From Lachnospiraceae bacterium (GTDB lineage: Bacteria; Bacillota; Clostridia; Lachnospirales; Lachnospiraceae): a DNA stretch of 64,000 nt. Location: positions 18,411-82,410 of the forward strand of contig DNUZ01000031.1 of assembly GCA_003507655.1 (NCBI GenBank), given 5' to 3'. This document shows, in pieces, positions 26,778 to 35,905 of this stretch. Under the pieces are notes generated by a model. The model saw nothing but the letters and a program-made list of their open reading frames with translations. It made no database searches and was not told the DNA's origin. How positions within the stretch are numbered: the stretch's first letter is position 1; each line of letters starts with the position of its first letter. Position numbers and translations under genes: made by a program.

Positions 26778-27845
26778 ATGAAGAAAATTGTACTGACAGG
26801 AGGAGGAACAGCGGGACATGTAACACCAAATATCGCACTTCTTCCGGGTTTGCAAAAATTAGGTTATCAGATAGATTACATTGGTTCTTATGAAGGGATC
26901 GAGAAGAGATTGATCGAATCCTATCATATTCCATATCATGGAATATCTTCCGGTAAACTCAGAAGATATTTTGATGTAAAGAACTTTACAGATCCGTTTA
27001 AAGTTCTAAAGGGTTATCATCAGGCAGTCAGACTGTTGGGAAAATTGAAACCGGATATCGTCTTTTCTAAAGGCGGATTTGTCTCTGTTCCGGTAGTATT
27101 AGCGGCAAAACACCGCAGAATACCGGTAATTATCCATGAATCAGACATTACACCGGGACTTGCGAACAAACTGGCGATACCATCGGCAACAAAAGTGTGC
27201 TGTAATTTCCCGGAGACACTGCAATATCTGCCAAAAGGAAAGGCAATTTTAACAGGTTCTCCGATCCGCAGCGAATTGTTACAGGGCAGTAAGGAAAAGG
27301 CACTGGAATTCTGTGGATTTGAAAAAGGAAAACCGGTCATGCTGGTGATTGGCGGCAGCATCGGTTCCGTATTTATCAATCAGGTGGTACGCGAAGCACT
27401 GCCACAGTTATTAAAGGAATATCAGGTGATCCATCTGTGTGGAAAAGGCAATTTGGACAGCAGCTTGGCACAGACAAAGGGTTATGCACAGTATGAATAT
27501 ATCAAAGATGAGTTAAAAGATTTATTTGCACTTGCAGATATCGTAGTATCGAGAGCAGGAGCGAATGCGATCTGCGAACTTTTGGCATTACATAAGCCAA
27601 ATATCCTGATCCCGCTGTCAGCAGCAGCAAGCCGCGGAGACCAGATCTTAAATGCCCGCTCCTTTGAAAAACAGGGTTTCAGCTATGTAATAGAGGAAGA
27701 GACACTGACAGTGGATATTCTGCTTGAGGCAATTCATAAAGTCTATGCTGACAGGGAAGATTACAGACAGGCAATGGAAAAGAGCAATCAGATGGACTCT
27801 GTTCAGACGATTTTACAGCTCATCGAAAGTGAAGCCGGTAAATAA
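26778..27845 (+). CDS. murG: UDP-GlcNAc:lipid I GlcNAc transferase MurG
   Basis: Peptidoglycan enzyme that adds GlcNAc to lipid I at the inner membrane face to make lipid II. The N-terminal GGGTAGHVTPN loop, the membrane-facing first Rossmann domain and the GT28 C-terminal domain (VIGGSIGS, then SRAGANAICELLALHKPNILIPL) are all present. Length 355 aa is normal. The ATG follows GAGAGGAAAC. It is the only murein precursor gene here and is not in a dcw cluster; it may be a second, stand-alone MurG. A bidirectional terminator follows. Confidence 0.94.
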   Translation: MKKIVLTGGGTAGHVTPNIALLPGLQKLGYQIDYIGSYEGIEKRLIESYHIPYHGISSGKLRRYFDVKNFTDPFKVLKGYHQAVRLLGKLKPDIVFSKGGFVSVPVVLAAKHRRIPVIIHESDITPGLANKLAIPSATKVCCNFPETLQYLPKGKAILTGSPIRSELLQGSKEKALEFCGFEKGKPVMLVIGGSIGSVFINQVVREALPQLLKEYQVIHLCGKGNLDSSLAQTKGYAQYEYIKDELKDLFALADIVVSRAGANAICELLALHKPNILIPLSAAASRGDQILNARSFEKQGFSYVIEEETLTVDILLEAIHKVYADREDYRQAMEKSNQMDSVQTILQLIESEAGK

Positions 27846-27865
27846 GCAAAAAAGTCAATAAAAAA

Positions 27866-27912
27866 TGTGAAAAGTTTCTTTTCATACAATCTGTAAAAAG
27901 AAACTTTTCACA
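27866..27912. terminator. Bidirectional terminator between convergent genes
   Basis: A 17-bp perfect stem (TGTGAAAAGTTTCTTTT and its complement) with a 13-base loop lies between murG and the convergent HIT gene. Confidence 0.85.
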
Positions 27913-27954
27913 TATCATCGTTCACATATCATCGGTGTTATCCGTTCATATGGC

Positions 27955-28371
27955 TTAATCTTTGATAATCTGTTCACGAATCGCATCCATTTCTTCATCA
28001 CTGAAAGAAACAGAAGTAAACTTTAACATATTGTTATCGGCATCCTTATAACGTGGGATCAGATGCATATGGAAATGGAACATTGTCTGTCCGGCAGTTT
28101 CCCCATTATTCTGTAACAGGTTAAAGCCGTCGCAGTTCAACGCAACTGTCATCTTCGTTGCAAGTTTTTTTGCAGTTTTCATGACTTTTGCGGCAATATC
28201 TTCATCAATATCATAGATATTTGTGCAGTGCTCCTTTGGAATGATCAAAGAATGTCCTTTAGAGGTCGGATTCAGATCCATAATGGCGATCAGGTCTTTA
28301 TCTTCATAGATTTTTCTTGAAGGAATCTCGCCTGCAGCTATTTTACAAAAAATACAATCATCTTTTTTCAT
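27955..28371 (-). CDS. HIT family hydrolase
   Basis: Histidine-triad nucleotide-binding protein, 138 residues. The start has CIFCKIAAGEIPSRKIYED, a zinc-binding type N-terminus (Cys-x2-Cys) found in Hint-like proteins. The catalytic triad is HFHMHLIPR near residues 99-107. It is likely to cleave nucleoside phosphoramidates or related adducts. The frame opens at a GTG at 28380; the ATG at 28371, 8 bases after AAGGAG, is preferred. It follows the flavodoxin/SCP2 gene by 17 bases in one operon. Confidence 0.92.
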   Translation of the reverse strand: MKKDDCIFCKIAAGEIPSRKIYEDKDLIAIMDLNPTSKGHSLIIPKEHCTNIYDIDEDIAAKVMKTAKKLATKMTVALNCDGFNLLQNNGETAGQTMFHFHMHLIPRYKDADNNMLKFTSVSFSDEEMDAIREQIIKD

Positions 28372-28388
28372 GTTTATCACTCCTTGTA

Positions 28389-29381
28389 TTATTCAAAAAT
28401 AAAAATATGGTCTAACATACGCAGTGTTTTAAAATTACCCTTAGCAGTCATTTCTCCGGTCATAAATGCACGCTGGAAGGTCATCTGTCCGGAAATGATC
28501 CGCTCCATCACGGAAGCAGTCATTTTTGCATAAATATCAATTGCTTCCTGCTGTCCATAATAGCAGTTTAAGGAATCTCCGGAAACCTCAATGACGAGTG
28601 GTTTCTTTTGTCCCTCGATCATAAAGAGATAATTAGCGGAAAAATCATTCTGCGGTACAAAATGAGATTCAAGATCCAGAATATAGGATGGACCTTCCTC
28701 TGAGTCGGACTGATCCAGTAAATCCTTAAACATGCTGGCAAGCTCCTGGATATCTTCCTTCTGCTGTTTCACATAGGAATCATCGGAAACATACTTAGAA
28801 AGCTGTTCGCTCTCCTGTGGAGTCAGTTCTAAAGCCTGTGTACGCAGAACCGATTGTTTTACAGCCTGATTACTGGTAGGAAGTCCTTTCTGCTTCTGGG
28901 AAATCGTACGATAAAGATTTTCCGCTTTTTTCTCGATGATCAGAGAATAATCTTTGTTCATTTCAAAAGCGACCATATCTTCGACATATCCGCAGAATCC
29001 GTTGCAAGGAAGACCACCGAGCATCTCCCATGCGTTTTCTAAGGAAGTCATGCCCTCGCGTTCTCCATAAGTGGTTGACATAACGACGGGCTGCATATAG
29101 AGAGACTGAATCTTTTCCTTATCACCATAGAGCCAGCAGGCATCTAGGAACTGATACATAAATCCACCGATACCCAGCCATTCTACAGTAGTTGCAAGGA
29201 TAATACCATCCGCATCTTTCATTGTCTGTGGAAGAGTAGAGATACTATTTTTATATTCAAAAATATTGTAACGCTCCACAGTGACACGCAGCTCCGTAAA
29301 AACGTTCTGCATCTTTTTTAAAACATACAGAGTCGGGTCATCTAAAAGTCCGCGTCCTCCGTAGTAAATATTAATTTTCAT
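28389..29381 (-). CDS. Fusion of NADPH-dependent FMN reductase-like and SCP2 sterol-carrier-like domains
   Basis: 330 residues. Residues 1-165 form a flavodoxin-like fold (MKINIYYGGRG, then DADGIILATTVEWLGIGGFMYQFLDACW, then PVVMSTTYGE), typical of FMN-binding NADPH reductases. Residues about 230-330 match the SCP2 lipid-carrier fold (NYLFMIEGQKKPLVIEVSGDSLNCYYGQQEAIDIYAKMTASVMERIISGQMTFQRAFMTGEMTAKGNFKTL). A helical linker joins them. A redox enzyme acting on a lipid-like substrate held by its own carrier domain would explain the fusion; this is inference. It heads a two-gene operon with HIT. Confidence 0.85.
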   Translation of the reverse strand: MKINIYYGGRGLLDDPTLYVLKKMQNVFTELRVTVERYNIFEYKNSISTLPQTMKDADGIILATTVEWLGIGGFMYQFLDACWLYGDKEKIQSLYMQPVVMSTTYGEREGMTSLENAWEMLGGLPCNGFCGYVEDMVAFEMNKDYSLIIEKKAENLYRTISQKQKGLPTSNQAVKQSVLRTQALELTPQESEQLSKYVSDDSYVKQQKEDIQELASMFKDLLDQSDSEEGPSYILDLESHFVPQNDFSANYLFMIEGQKKPLVIEVSGDSLNCYYGQQEAIDIYAKMTASVMERIISGQMTFQRAFMTGEMTAKGNFKTLRMLDHIFIFE

Positions 29382-29460
29382 GAAACACCTCTTTCCGGCA
29401 TAAATATGACGGTTACTGTTCCTATCTTATCATAATAACGTTAAAATATAAATGTTTTTC

Positions 29461-29489
29461 TTGTAAAAACGCAGACAGAAACTTACAAT
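29461..29489 (+). promoter_or_regulatory. Candidate promoter placing the start of transcription on the start codon
   Basis: TTGTAA, 17 bases, TACAAT. The expected transcription start, 7 bases after the -10, falls at 29496, the first base of the next gene, which has no ribosome binding site. Confidence 0.45.
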
Positions 29490-29495
29490 ATTCTT

Positions 29496-30650
29496 ATGGA
29501 AGCGAGATATTTTAGATATCAATACGAAAATACACAAGATGGAATTCTTCAGTCAGGATGTATCTGGGACAGAAGAGTAGATAAGAAAACGACATATCTC
29601 TATGCAGCAGGCGAATATGCGGGCATTCCCAGGATAGCGAGGGATCAGGAGAAAAAATGGGGGAGAAAAGCGCCGGAGACAATCTTAGACATCTTTGTTC
29701 TCGGTGCATATACCGTTCCATATATCTGCCGTCTGTTAGAAATATTGCAGGAGCAGGGTGTAAGAACCGTAGTCCTTCCTTATATACCGCCGATGATCCG
29801 GCTGAGTATGATGACATATATAGAAAAGAATGGGAAGACAGACCGGGAATTACAAAGATTTTTAGGTGCACCATATTCCTATTTAAAGGAGCAGGGAGTA
29901 GAAAATATTTATCTGCTCTATGGCAATGGTCCGATGTTACCAAGAGAACAGGATAATTTGTTAGAGGGGCATTATTTTGAAAGAGTAGACAGGCGGATAC
30001 AGGAAATGGTCACGGAAATGGAAGGAGTGTTCATTCCGGTCTATTATGCGGGATACATCGTAGAAAATCAGTGGCTGTATTATTTTGGTACTTATGGCGT
30101 GGAAATGCAGATGAATACCGGGGTGAAATTAGAATTAGACACCATCACGATGTTTACAGGGCCGCAGTATGCAAGAAACAGGGAAATGGAATGTATGTTC
30201 ACCACCAAAGTTTTTACCAGGGAACAGCATTGTAACATCCAGATAAAAGAAGAGTATGAGACCTGTGCGCTCAAATGCCTTTACAGGAATGATTATGATA
30301 TGCTAAAAAAGCATATGGATTCCAAGCACGAGATGCTCCGGGTCGGACTGCTGAACCTTGGGAATGTCAACCTGAATACCAGCCTAAAAAATGTGATCGC
30401 GAGGTATGGTTCCGTGGTAGAACAGGTGCGTGGGATCTCTGTTCCAAACAGCGGAAAAGAGGCATTTTGGAATGAAAAACTGCTCTCCGTATTTACGGGT
30501 ACGGATTTAGAATATTACATATGTGCGTGTGACAAAAACACCGGCGACAAAGTCATCCGGGATATTGCACTGTCGAGTGCATATAACCGTTTTATCAATG
30601 TAAATGAAGAGTTTGCGTACTGTTTTTCCGGATATCTGGTGGAAAAGTAG
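29496..30650 (+). CDS. Degenerate metallo-beta-lactamase-fold protein, function unknown
   Basis: 384 residues. The layout matches MBL-fold proteins of the kind FVLSHLDxDH...LP...R(L) with a later GD and PHHGS, but the metal ligands are gone. The first motif reads FVLGAYTVPYICRLLEILQEQGVRTVVLPYIPPMIRL, the later ones GLLNLGNVNLN and SVPNSG in place of GD and PHHGS. So it should not bind zinc in the usual way; it may be a scaffold or regulator. No signal peptide is seen. The ATG has no Shine-Dalgarno sequence, unlike nearly every neighbour, and a promoter points to a leaderless transcript. It is divergent from the SCP2 gene. Confidence 0.7.
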   Translation: MEARYFRYQYENTQDGILQSGCIWDRRVDKKTTYLYAAGEYAGIPRIARDQEKKWGRKAPETILDIFVLGAYTVPYICRLLEILQEQGVRTVVLPYIPPMIRLSMMTYIEKNGKTDRELQRFLGAPYSYLKEQGVENIYLLYGNGPMLPREQDNLLEGHYFERVDRRIQEMVTEMEGVFIPVYYAGYIVENQWLYYFGTYGVEMQMNTGVKLELDTITMFTGPQYARNREMECMFTTKVFTREQHCNIQIKEEYETCALKCLYRNDYDMLKKHMDSKHEMLRVGLLNLGNVNLNTSLKNVIARYGSVVEQVRGISVPNSGKEAFWNEKLLSVFTGTDLEYYICACDKNTGDKVIRDIALSSAYNRFINVNEEFAYCFSGYLVEK

Positions 30651-30667
30651 GAAAAATGGCGAAACTT

Positions 30668-30702
30668 GCGATGAAAAGTGGGGCTTGTCCTCTTTTCATT
30701 GC
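30668..30702 (+). terminator. Stem-loop after the MBL-fold gene
   Basis: A 14-bp stem with one mismatch (GCGATGAAAAGTGG against CCTCTTTTCATTGC) and a 7-base loop lies 18 bases after the stop. The following T-run is interrupted. Confidence 0.5.
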
Positions 30703-30753
30703 AGATTTCTTTTCTTATAATGAAGAAAGAAAAAATAAGAAAAGAGGTAAATT

Positions 30754-31056
30754 ATGCAGGAAGCGATTCTTACAAATGTGATCCATTTCGCACCGATCGG
30801 GATCTTGGCATTATTGCTGATCATGGTTCTGATCCTGGTTGCAAATTTACGACAGACAAAAAAAATCAATAAAAAACTGACAGATACGCTGCAAAAAGCA
30901 GACGATTATTTCCAATACATATTAGAGGAAGAAGAAGCAGAAGAAGAGGAGGAAATCCCGGAGATCCGACCGGTAGAAAGAAAGCACGAAAAAAGCACGA
31001 AAAAAGCCGAAGATGCAGTGCTTTTACAGGACGTTTTGACGGAATATTTCTCTTGA
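30754..31056 (+). CDS. Small membrane-anchored acidic protein
   Basis: I do not recognise a family. It has 100 residues: a membrane helix at about 12-31 (APIGILALLLIMVLILVANL), then a cytoplasmic-type basic stretch, a short coiled coil, a run of about 11 mostly glutamate residues near 58-68, and a basic then acidic tail. AAAAGAGG precedes the ATG. It stands alone between the MBL-fold gene and pgi. The anchor-plus-charged-tail form suggests a membrane adaptor. Confidence 0.72.
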   Translation: MQEAILTNVIHFAPIGILALLLIMVLILVANLRQTKKINKKLTDTLQKADDYFQYILEEEEAEEEEEIPEIRPVERKHEKSTKKAEDAVLLQDVLTEYFS

Positions 31057-31111
31057 AAATAAAGGGACTGTTTGCTAGAATTTAAGTATATTATACAAAG
31101 GAGTGTTGGCA

Positions 31112-32458
31112 ATGGGAAAAATAACATTTGATTACTCAAAAACAGCCGGTTTTATCAGCGAAGAAGAGATCGGTTATATGAGCAGACTCACGGAACAGGC
31201 AAAGGATGTATTGGTATCTAAAAACGGAGCAGGAAACGACTTCTTAGGCTGGATCGACCTTCCGGTAGACTATGACAAAGAAGAGTTTTCACGGATTGAG
31301 AAGGCGGCAGAAAAGATCAAAAAAGATTCCGACGTATTGATCGTGATCGGTATCGGCGGTTCTTACTTAGGTGCAAGAGCAGCCATTGAATTTTTAAGAC
31401 ATGGATTTTATAACAGTCTTCCGAAAGAAAAACGCGGAACACCGGAAATTTACTATGTCGGAAACAGCATCAGCTCTACATACTTACAGGGTGTCATTGA
31501 TGTCATCGGTGACAGAGATTTCTCTGTAAATGTCATTTCCAAATCGGGAACAACCACAGAGCCGGCAATTGCTTTCCGTATTTTCAAAAAAATGTTAGAG
31601 GACAAATACGGACAGGAGGAAGCAGCAAAGCGAATTTATGCAACAACCGACAAGGCAAGAGGAGCATTAAAAGACCTCGCAACCAAAGAGGGTTATGAGA
31701 GTTTTGTAGTGCCGGATGATGTCGGCGGACGTTTCTCCGTACTGACCGCAGTAGGACTTCTTCCGATCGCAGTCAGCGGTGCAGATATCAAGGCATTGAT
31801 GGATGGTGCGGCAAGCGGAAGAGAACTGGCATTAAATGAAAAATTTGAAGATAATGAAGCAATGAAATATGCGGCAATCCGCAACATTCTGCTCAGAAAA
31901 GGAAAATCCGTGGAAGTGCTTGCAAATTATGAGCCTGCATTACACTACATTGGTGAGTGGTGGAAACAGTTATACGGTGAATCCGAAGGAAAAGACCAGA
32001 AGGGAATTTTCCCGGCAGCAGTTGATTTTACAACCGATCTGCACTCCATGGGACAGTTCATCCAGGACGGTGCAAGAATTATGTTTGAGACCGTCATGAA
32101 TGTCGAAGAAGCCCGTGAGACGATCATCATTGAAAAAGAGGCAGAGGACTTAGACGGACTCAATTATCTTGCCGGAAAAACCATGGATTTTGTCAACAAG
32201 AGTGCCATGAACGGAACCATCCTCGCACATACAGACGGAAATGTGCCGAACCTGATGATCAAGATCCCGAAGATGGACGAGTTCCATTTAGGACAGTTGT
32301 TCTATTTCTTCGAGTTTGCATGCGGTGTGAGCGGCTACATCCTTGGCGTAAATCCATTCAACCAGCCGGGTGTGGAAAGCTATAAGAGAAACATGTTTGC
32401 ACTCCTTGGAAAACCGGGTTATGAGGAAGAAAGAGAAGCCTTATTAAAACGTCTGTAA
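31112..32458 (+). CDS. pgi: Glucose-6-phosphate isomerase
   Basis: Interconverts glucose-6-phosphate and fructose-6-phosphate in glycolysis. 448 residues, the short form usual in Firmicutes. The sugar-phosphate binding segments [17 protein letters not shown] and [17 protein letters not shown] and the active-site region [28 protein letters not shown] are intact, as is the C-terminal Lys-containing stretch [19 protein letters not shown]. The frame is open from TTG at 31103, but AAAGGAG lies 8 bases before the ATG at 31112. It is monocistronic, with a strong promoter for the next gene right behind. Confidence 0.96.
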   Translation: MGKITFDYSKTAGFISEEEIGYMSRLTEQAKDVLVSKNGAGNDFLGWIDLPVDYDKEEFSRIEKAAEKIKKDSDVLIVIGIGGSYLGARAAIEFLRHGFYNSLPKEKRGTPEIYYVGNSISSTYLQGVIDVIGDRDFSVNVISKSGTTTEPAIAFRIFKKMLEDKYGQEEAAKRIYATTDKARGALKDLATKEGYESFVVPDDVGGRFSVLTAVGLLPIAVSGADIKALMDGAASGRELALNEKFEDNEAMKYAAIRNILLRKGKSVEVLANYEPALHYIGEWWKQLYGESEGKDQKGIFPAAVDFTTDLHSMGQFIQDGARIMFETVMNVEEARETIIIEKEAEDLDGLNYLAGKTMDFVNKSAMNGTILAHTDGNVPNLMIKIPKMDEFHLGQLFYFFEFACGVSGYILGVNPFNQPGVESYKRNMFALLGKPGYEEEREALLKRL

Positions 32459-32468
32459 AAACCAAAAC

Positions 32469-32497
32469 TTGACAAATATAAAAAATGCTGATATAAT
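32469..32497 (+). promoter_or_regulatory. Consensus housekeeping promoter of the SleB-type gene
   Basis: TTGACA, 17 bases, TATAAT: a perfect sigma-70/SigA-type promoter, leaving a leader of about 95 bases. Confidence 0.85.
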
Positions 32498-32510
32498 CCC
32501 GTAATATATT

Positions 32511-32577
32511 CGTAACATTTGTAACAAATATGAATAAAAACATACGGTATTGCGTAACATTTATGATAACAAATATC
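32511..32577 (+). repeat. Direct repeat in the leader of the SleB-type gene
   Basis: CGTAACATTT followed by a variant of (TG)(A)TAACAAATAT occurs twice, starting at 32511 and 32553, 42 bases apart. Within the transcribed leader it could be a protein-binding or RNA element. No known riboswitch shape was recognised. Confidence 0.6.
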
Positions 32578-32596
32578 GTGTGCTACGGAGGATTAT

Positions 32597-33742
32597 ATGA
32601 TACTGAAAAAGAAAGTGTTTGGAAGTGCAATGTTAGCAGCAGCAATTATGTCTGCAGGAACATGTACTGCAATGGCAGCTCCACAGCAGGAAAATACAGC
32701 AATCGAGGCAGAGAGTGAGAACTCCACCCAGACTGCGGCAGGACTGGCATTGAAAATAACAGAAGGTTTTCAGAACGCGGATGAACAGGCATCCATAGAA
32801 AAAAAAGAAGTTGAGGTTGTGAAGGCTTCCGAAGAGGAGCCACAGGATGAATGGCAGAACCGTCTGATGGCAAACGTGGAGGAATCTTTAAATGTCCGTA
32901 CAGAGGCAAGCGAAGAGTCAGCACTTGCCGGAAAGCTCCGCAAAGGCGATGTGGCAGAAGTTACAGAGCGTGGAGAGGAATGGAGTAAGATTACATCCGG
33001 AAATGTCAGCGGTTATGTAAAAAATGAATTTTGTGTCTTTGGAGACGATGCACATAATTATGCAAATGAGAACTGTACAACCAATGCAAAAGTCTTAGAA
33101 GGTGGTCTTCGTTTAAGAGCAGAAGCAAGCGAAGAAGCTCAGATCTGTGACGTGGCAGCACAGGATGATGTGCTTACCGTTAAAAAAGATGTAGAAGCAC
33201 CGGAAGGCTGGGTAGCAGTTTCACATGGCGATGGTGTTGCATATGTCAGCAGCCAGTATGTAGAAGTATCGTTAGCAACCGGAACCGGAATCACGGTAGA
33301 AGAAGAGCAGGCGATCATCGCAAAGCAGAAGGCAGAGGAAGAAGCCAAAAGAGCTCAGGAAGCAGCAGCGCAGGCACAGGCGGCAGTACAGAACGCACCG
33401 GCAGCCGCAAGCTATGATGAGACAACGATCTTAGCAGCAACCATTCAGCTTGAAGCAGGAAATGAACCATACGAAGGTCAGGTAGCGGTTGGAGCAGTTA
33501 TCATGAACCGTGTCAGAAGCGGCGGATATCCAAACAGCATCAGCGGCGTTGTATATCAGGCAGGACAGTTTTCCGTAAGCGGCAGGATTGCAGCAACCGC
33601 AGCATCAGGAGTAAAATCTTCCTGTATGCAGGCAGCACAGGCAGCGATCGGCGGCATGGACAATACAGGCGGAGCACTTTCCTTTGCACCGGTAAGCAGC
33701 GGAAGAGGCGGACTGGTCATCGGAAATCATTCATTTTACTAA
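32597..33742 (+). CDS. Secreted cell wall hydrolase: signal peptide, two SH3 domains, SleB domain
   Basis: 381 residues. The signal peptide at 1-28 ends at an Ala-x-Ala site (AMAA). A spacer leads to two bacterial SH3-like domains (about 90-145, with NVRTEASEESALAGKLRKGD, and about 155-210, with LRLRAEASEEAQICDVA). A helical Ala/Glu/Gln linker follows. The C-terminal SleB (Hydrolase_2) domain (about 270-381) has the catalytic Glu in AATIQLEAGNEPYEGQVAVGAVIMNRV. SleB cleaves peptidoglycan as a lytic transglycosylase in spores, while SH3-carrying forms are often vegetative wall enzymes. The strong SigA promoter favours a vegetative role. The ATG follows CGGAGG. Confidence 0.92.
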   Translation: MILKKKVFGSAMLAAAIMSAGTCTAMAAPQQENTAIEAESENSTQTAAGLALKITEGFQNADEQASIEKKEVEVVKASEEEPQDEWQNRLMANVEESLNVRTEASEESALAGKLRKGDVAEVTERGEEWSKITSGNVSGYVKNEFCVFGDDAHNYANENCTTNAKVLEGGLRLRAEASEEAQICDVAAQDDVLTVKKDVEAPEGWVAVSHGDGVAYVSSQYVEVSLATGTGITVEEEQAIIAKQKAEEEAKRAQEAAAQAQAAVQNAPAAASYDETTILAATIQLEAGNEPYEGQVAVGAVIMNRVRSGGYPNSISGVVYQAGQFSVSGRIAATAASGVKSSCMQAAQAAIGGMDNTGGALSFAPVSSGRGGLVIGNHSFY

Positions 33743-33751
33743 AAGTATAAT

Positions 33752-33796
33752 AAGACAATCATCTGGAGATTATATCAAAGATGATTGTCTTTTTTC
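33752..33796 (+). terminator. Rho-independent terminator
   Basis: A 13-bp perfect stem AAGACAATCATCT with a 14-base loop is followed by a T-run. It ends the SleB-type unit. Confidence 0.88.
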
Positions 33797-33867
33797 TTGT
33801 AATCATAGGGAAAATATAGTAAGATGTAGAGGAATTGAACATATTTATATCAAGGGAGGAGTTCTAT

Positions 33868-34800
33868 ATGGGCGGATTTATGATATTTATTATTGTACTT
33901 GTAATTATATTAGTGCTTCTTGCACTTTGCGTTGTAAGAATCGTACCACAGGCGTATGCAATGGTTATTGAGCGTCTCGGTGGTTATCTGACAACATGGA
34001 ATGTAGGAATCCATTTTAAAGTCCCGATTTTAGACCGTGTGGCAAAAAAAGTACTCTTAAAAGAGCAGGTAGTTGACTTTGCACCACAGCCGGTTATTAC
34101 GAAGGACAATGTAACCATGAGGATCGATACGGTCGTATTTTTCCAGATTACAGACCCGAAGCTGTTTGTATACGGTGTAGATAACCCGATTATGGCGATT
34201 GAAAATCTGACAGCGACCACACTTCGTAACATCATCGGAGATTTAGAGTTAGATGAGACACTGACATCAAGAGAAACAATCAATACCAAGATGCGTGCGT
34301 CTTTAGATGTGGCAACAGACCCATGGGGAATCAAAGTGAACCGTGTGGAATTAAAGAATATCATCCCACCGCAGGCAATTCAGGATGCGATGGAAAAACA
34401 GATGAAGGCAGAGCGTGAACGACGTGAAGCCGTTACCAGAGCAGAGGGAGAAAAGACAGCAACAATCCTTGTAGCACAGGGAAAGAAAGAGTCAGCAATC
34501 CTCGATGCCGAGGCAGAGAAGCAGGCAGCAATCCTGCGTGCAGAGGCGAAAAAAGAAGCAACTGTGCGTGAGGCAGAAGGTCAGGCAGAGGCAATCTTAC
34601 GAATCCAGCAGGCAAATGCAGATGGTTTGAAATTTATCAAAGAAGCAGGAGCCGATGATGCCGTACTTCAGTTAAAGAGCCTCGAAGCATTTGCAAAAGC
34701 AGCAGACGGCAAGGCAACCAAGATTATTATTCCATCGGAGATACAGGGAATTGCCGGACTGGTGAAGTCTGTCACCGAAGTAGCATCTGATGCAGAGTAG
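33868..34800 (+). CDS. SPFH/Band 7 family membrane protein (stomatin-like)
   Basis: 310 residues. An N-terminal membrane helix (MIFIIVLVIILVLLALCVVRIV) precedes the SPFH domain (IVPQAYAMVIERLGGYLTTWNVGIHFKVPILDRV through VNRVELKNIIPP). A long helical region about 170-250, rich in Ala, Glu, Lys and Gln, forms oligomer cages in relatives. Such proteins organise membrane domains and protease complexes; the usual NfeD-type partner is not beside it. The frame is open from 33835, but GGGAGG lies 8 bases before the ATG at 33868. Confidence 0.9.
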   Translation: MGGFMIFIIVLVIILVLLALCVVRIVPQAYAMVIERLGGYLTTWNVGIHFKVPILDRVAKKVLLKEQVVDFAPQPVITKDNVTMRIDTVVFFQITDPKLFVYGVDNPIMAIENLTATTLRNIIGDLELDETLTSRETINTKMRASLDVATDPWGIKVNRVELKNIIPPQAIQDAMEKQMKAERERREAVTRAEGEKTATILVAQGKKESAILDAEAEKQAAILRAEAKKEATVREAEGQAEAILRIQQANADGLKFIKEAGADDAVLQLKSLEAFAKAADGKATKIIIPSEIQGIAGLVKSVTEVASDAE

Positions 34801-34839
34801 AAGAGCAATCCGACAGGAGAGCGTATCATAAAGAATCTT

Positions 34840-34870
34840 ATGGGCTGTTGGGTTATATCTGACAGCCCAT
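34840..34870 (+). terminator. Stem-loop after the SPFH gene
   Basis: A 9-bp perfect stem ATGGGCTGT/ACAGCCCAT with a 13-base loop, followed by TTGATATT. The T-tract is weak. Confidence 0.6.
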
Positions 34871-34913
34871 TTGATATTCGTGGAGTATAAGAAATACAAG
34901 AGGAGGAAATACC

Positions 34914-35903
34914 ATGAACTTAAAAGGACGTAATTTTTTAAAATTAAAGGATTTCACACCGGAAGAAATACTTTATATGATCGATCTGGCAGCAGATTTA
35001 AAGGCAAAAAAGAAACAGGGTGTTCGCCATGACAGCTTGGTCGGCAGGAACATTGCACTTATTTTTGAAAAAACCAGTACCAGAACCCGCTGCTCCTTTG
35101 AAGTAGCAGCACATGACTTAGGTATGCATGTTACATACTTAGACCCATCCGGTTCCCAGATAGGAAAAAAAGAGAGTATTGCTGATACGGCAAGAGTGCT
35201 TGGAAGAATGTTTGACGGAATCGAATATCGTGGTTTTGGACAGGACATCGTAGAAGAGCTTGCGGAATATGCAGGTGTGCCGGTCTGGAACGGACTGACA
35301 AATGAATTTCATCCGACACAGATGTTAGCAGATATGCTGACCATCCGTGAGCATTTAGGCAGATTAAAGGGTGTGAAGCTGGTTTATATGGGTGATGCAC
35401 GTTATAACATGGGAAATTCCCTGATGGTAACCTGTGCAAAGCTGGGAATGCATTTTGTAGCATGTACTTCTGAGAATTATTTCCCGGAAAAAGAACTGGT
35501 AGACTATTGCGTAGAAGTTGCAAAACAGACAGGAGGCAGCGTAACGCTGACAGAGGATGTAGCAGCAGGAACCAAAGATGCAGACGTAATCTATACCGAT
35601 GTCTGGGTATCCATGGGAGAGCCGGACGAAGTCTGGGAAGAGCGTATCCGCGAACTGATGCCATATCAGGTGAACGCAAAGGCAATGGCAAATGCAAAAG
35701 ACAGCGCAATCTTCATGCATTGTCTCCCGGCATTCCATGACTTAAAGACAAAAATCGGAAAAGAAATCCATGAAAAATTCGGTATCAGTGAGATGGAAGT
35801 AACGGATGAAGTATTTGAAAGTCCGCAGTCCGTAGTATTTGATGAAGCAGAGAACCGTATGCATACGATCAAGGCAGTCATGCTTGCGACATTAGGAGAG
35901 TAA
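34914..35903 (+). CDS. argF: Ornithine carbamoyltransferase
   Basis: Makes citrulline from ornithine and carbamoyl phosphate. The carbamoyl-phosphate loop STRTR is at residues 55-59. The HPTQ motif occurs as [14 protein letters not shown] and the ornithine-side motif as HCLPAFHD. Length 329 aa fits. AAGAGGAGG precedes the ATG. No arcA or arcC is adjacent and no other arg gene is in the window, so an anabolic role is likely. birA follows after 2 bases. Confidence 0.94.
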   Translation: MNLKGRNFLKLKDFTPEEILYMIDLAADLKAKKKQGVRHDSLVGRNIALIFEKTSTRTRCSFEVAAHDLGMHVTYLDPSGSQIGKKESIADTARVLGRMFDGIEYRGFGQDIVEELAEYAGVPVWNGLTNEFHPTQMLADMLTIREHLGRLKGVKLVYMGDARYNMGNSLMVTCAKLGMHFVACTSENYFPEKELVDYCVEVAKQTGGSVTLTEDVAAGTKDADVIYTDVWVSMGEPDEVWEERIRELMPYQVNAKAMANAKDSAIFMHCLPAFHDLKTKIGKEIHEKFGISEMEVTDEVFESPQSVVFDEAENRMHTIKAVMLATLGE

Positions 35904-35905
35904 CC

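Noticed and set aside
32498..32596. A c-di-AMP (ydaO-type) riboswitch before the wall hydrolase gene
   Set aside because: The leader is too short and lacks the conserved core of that riboswitch.
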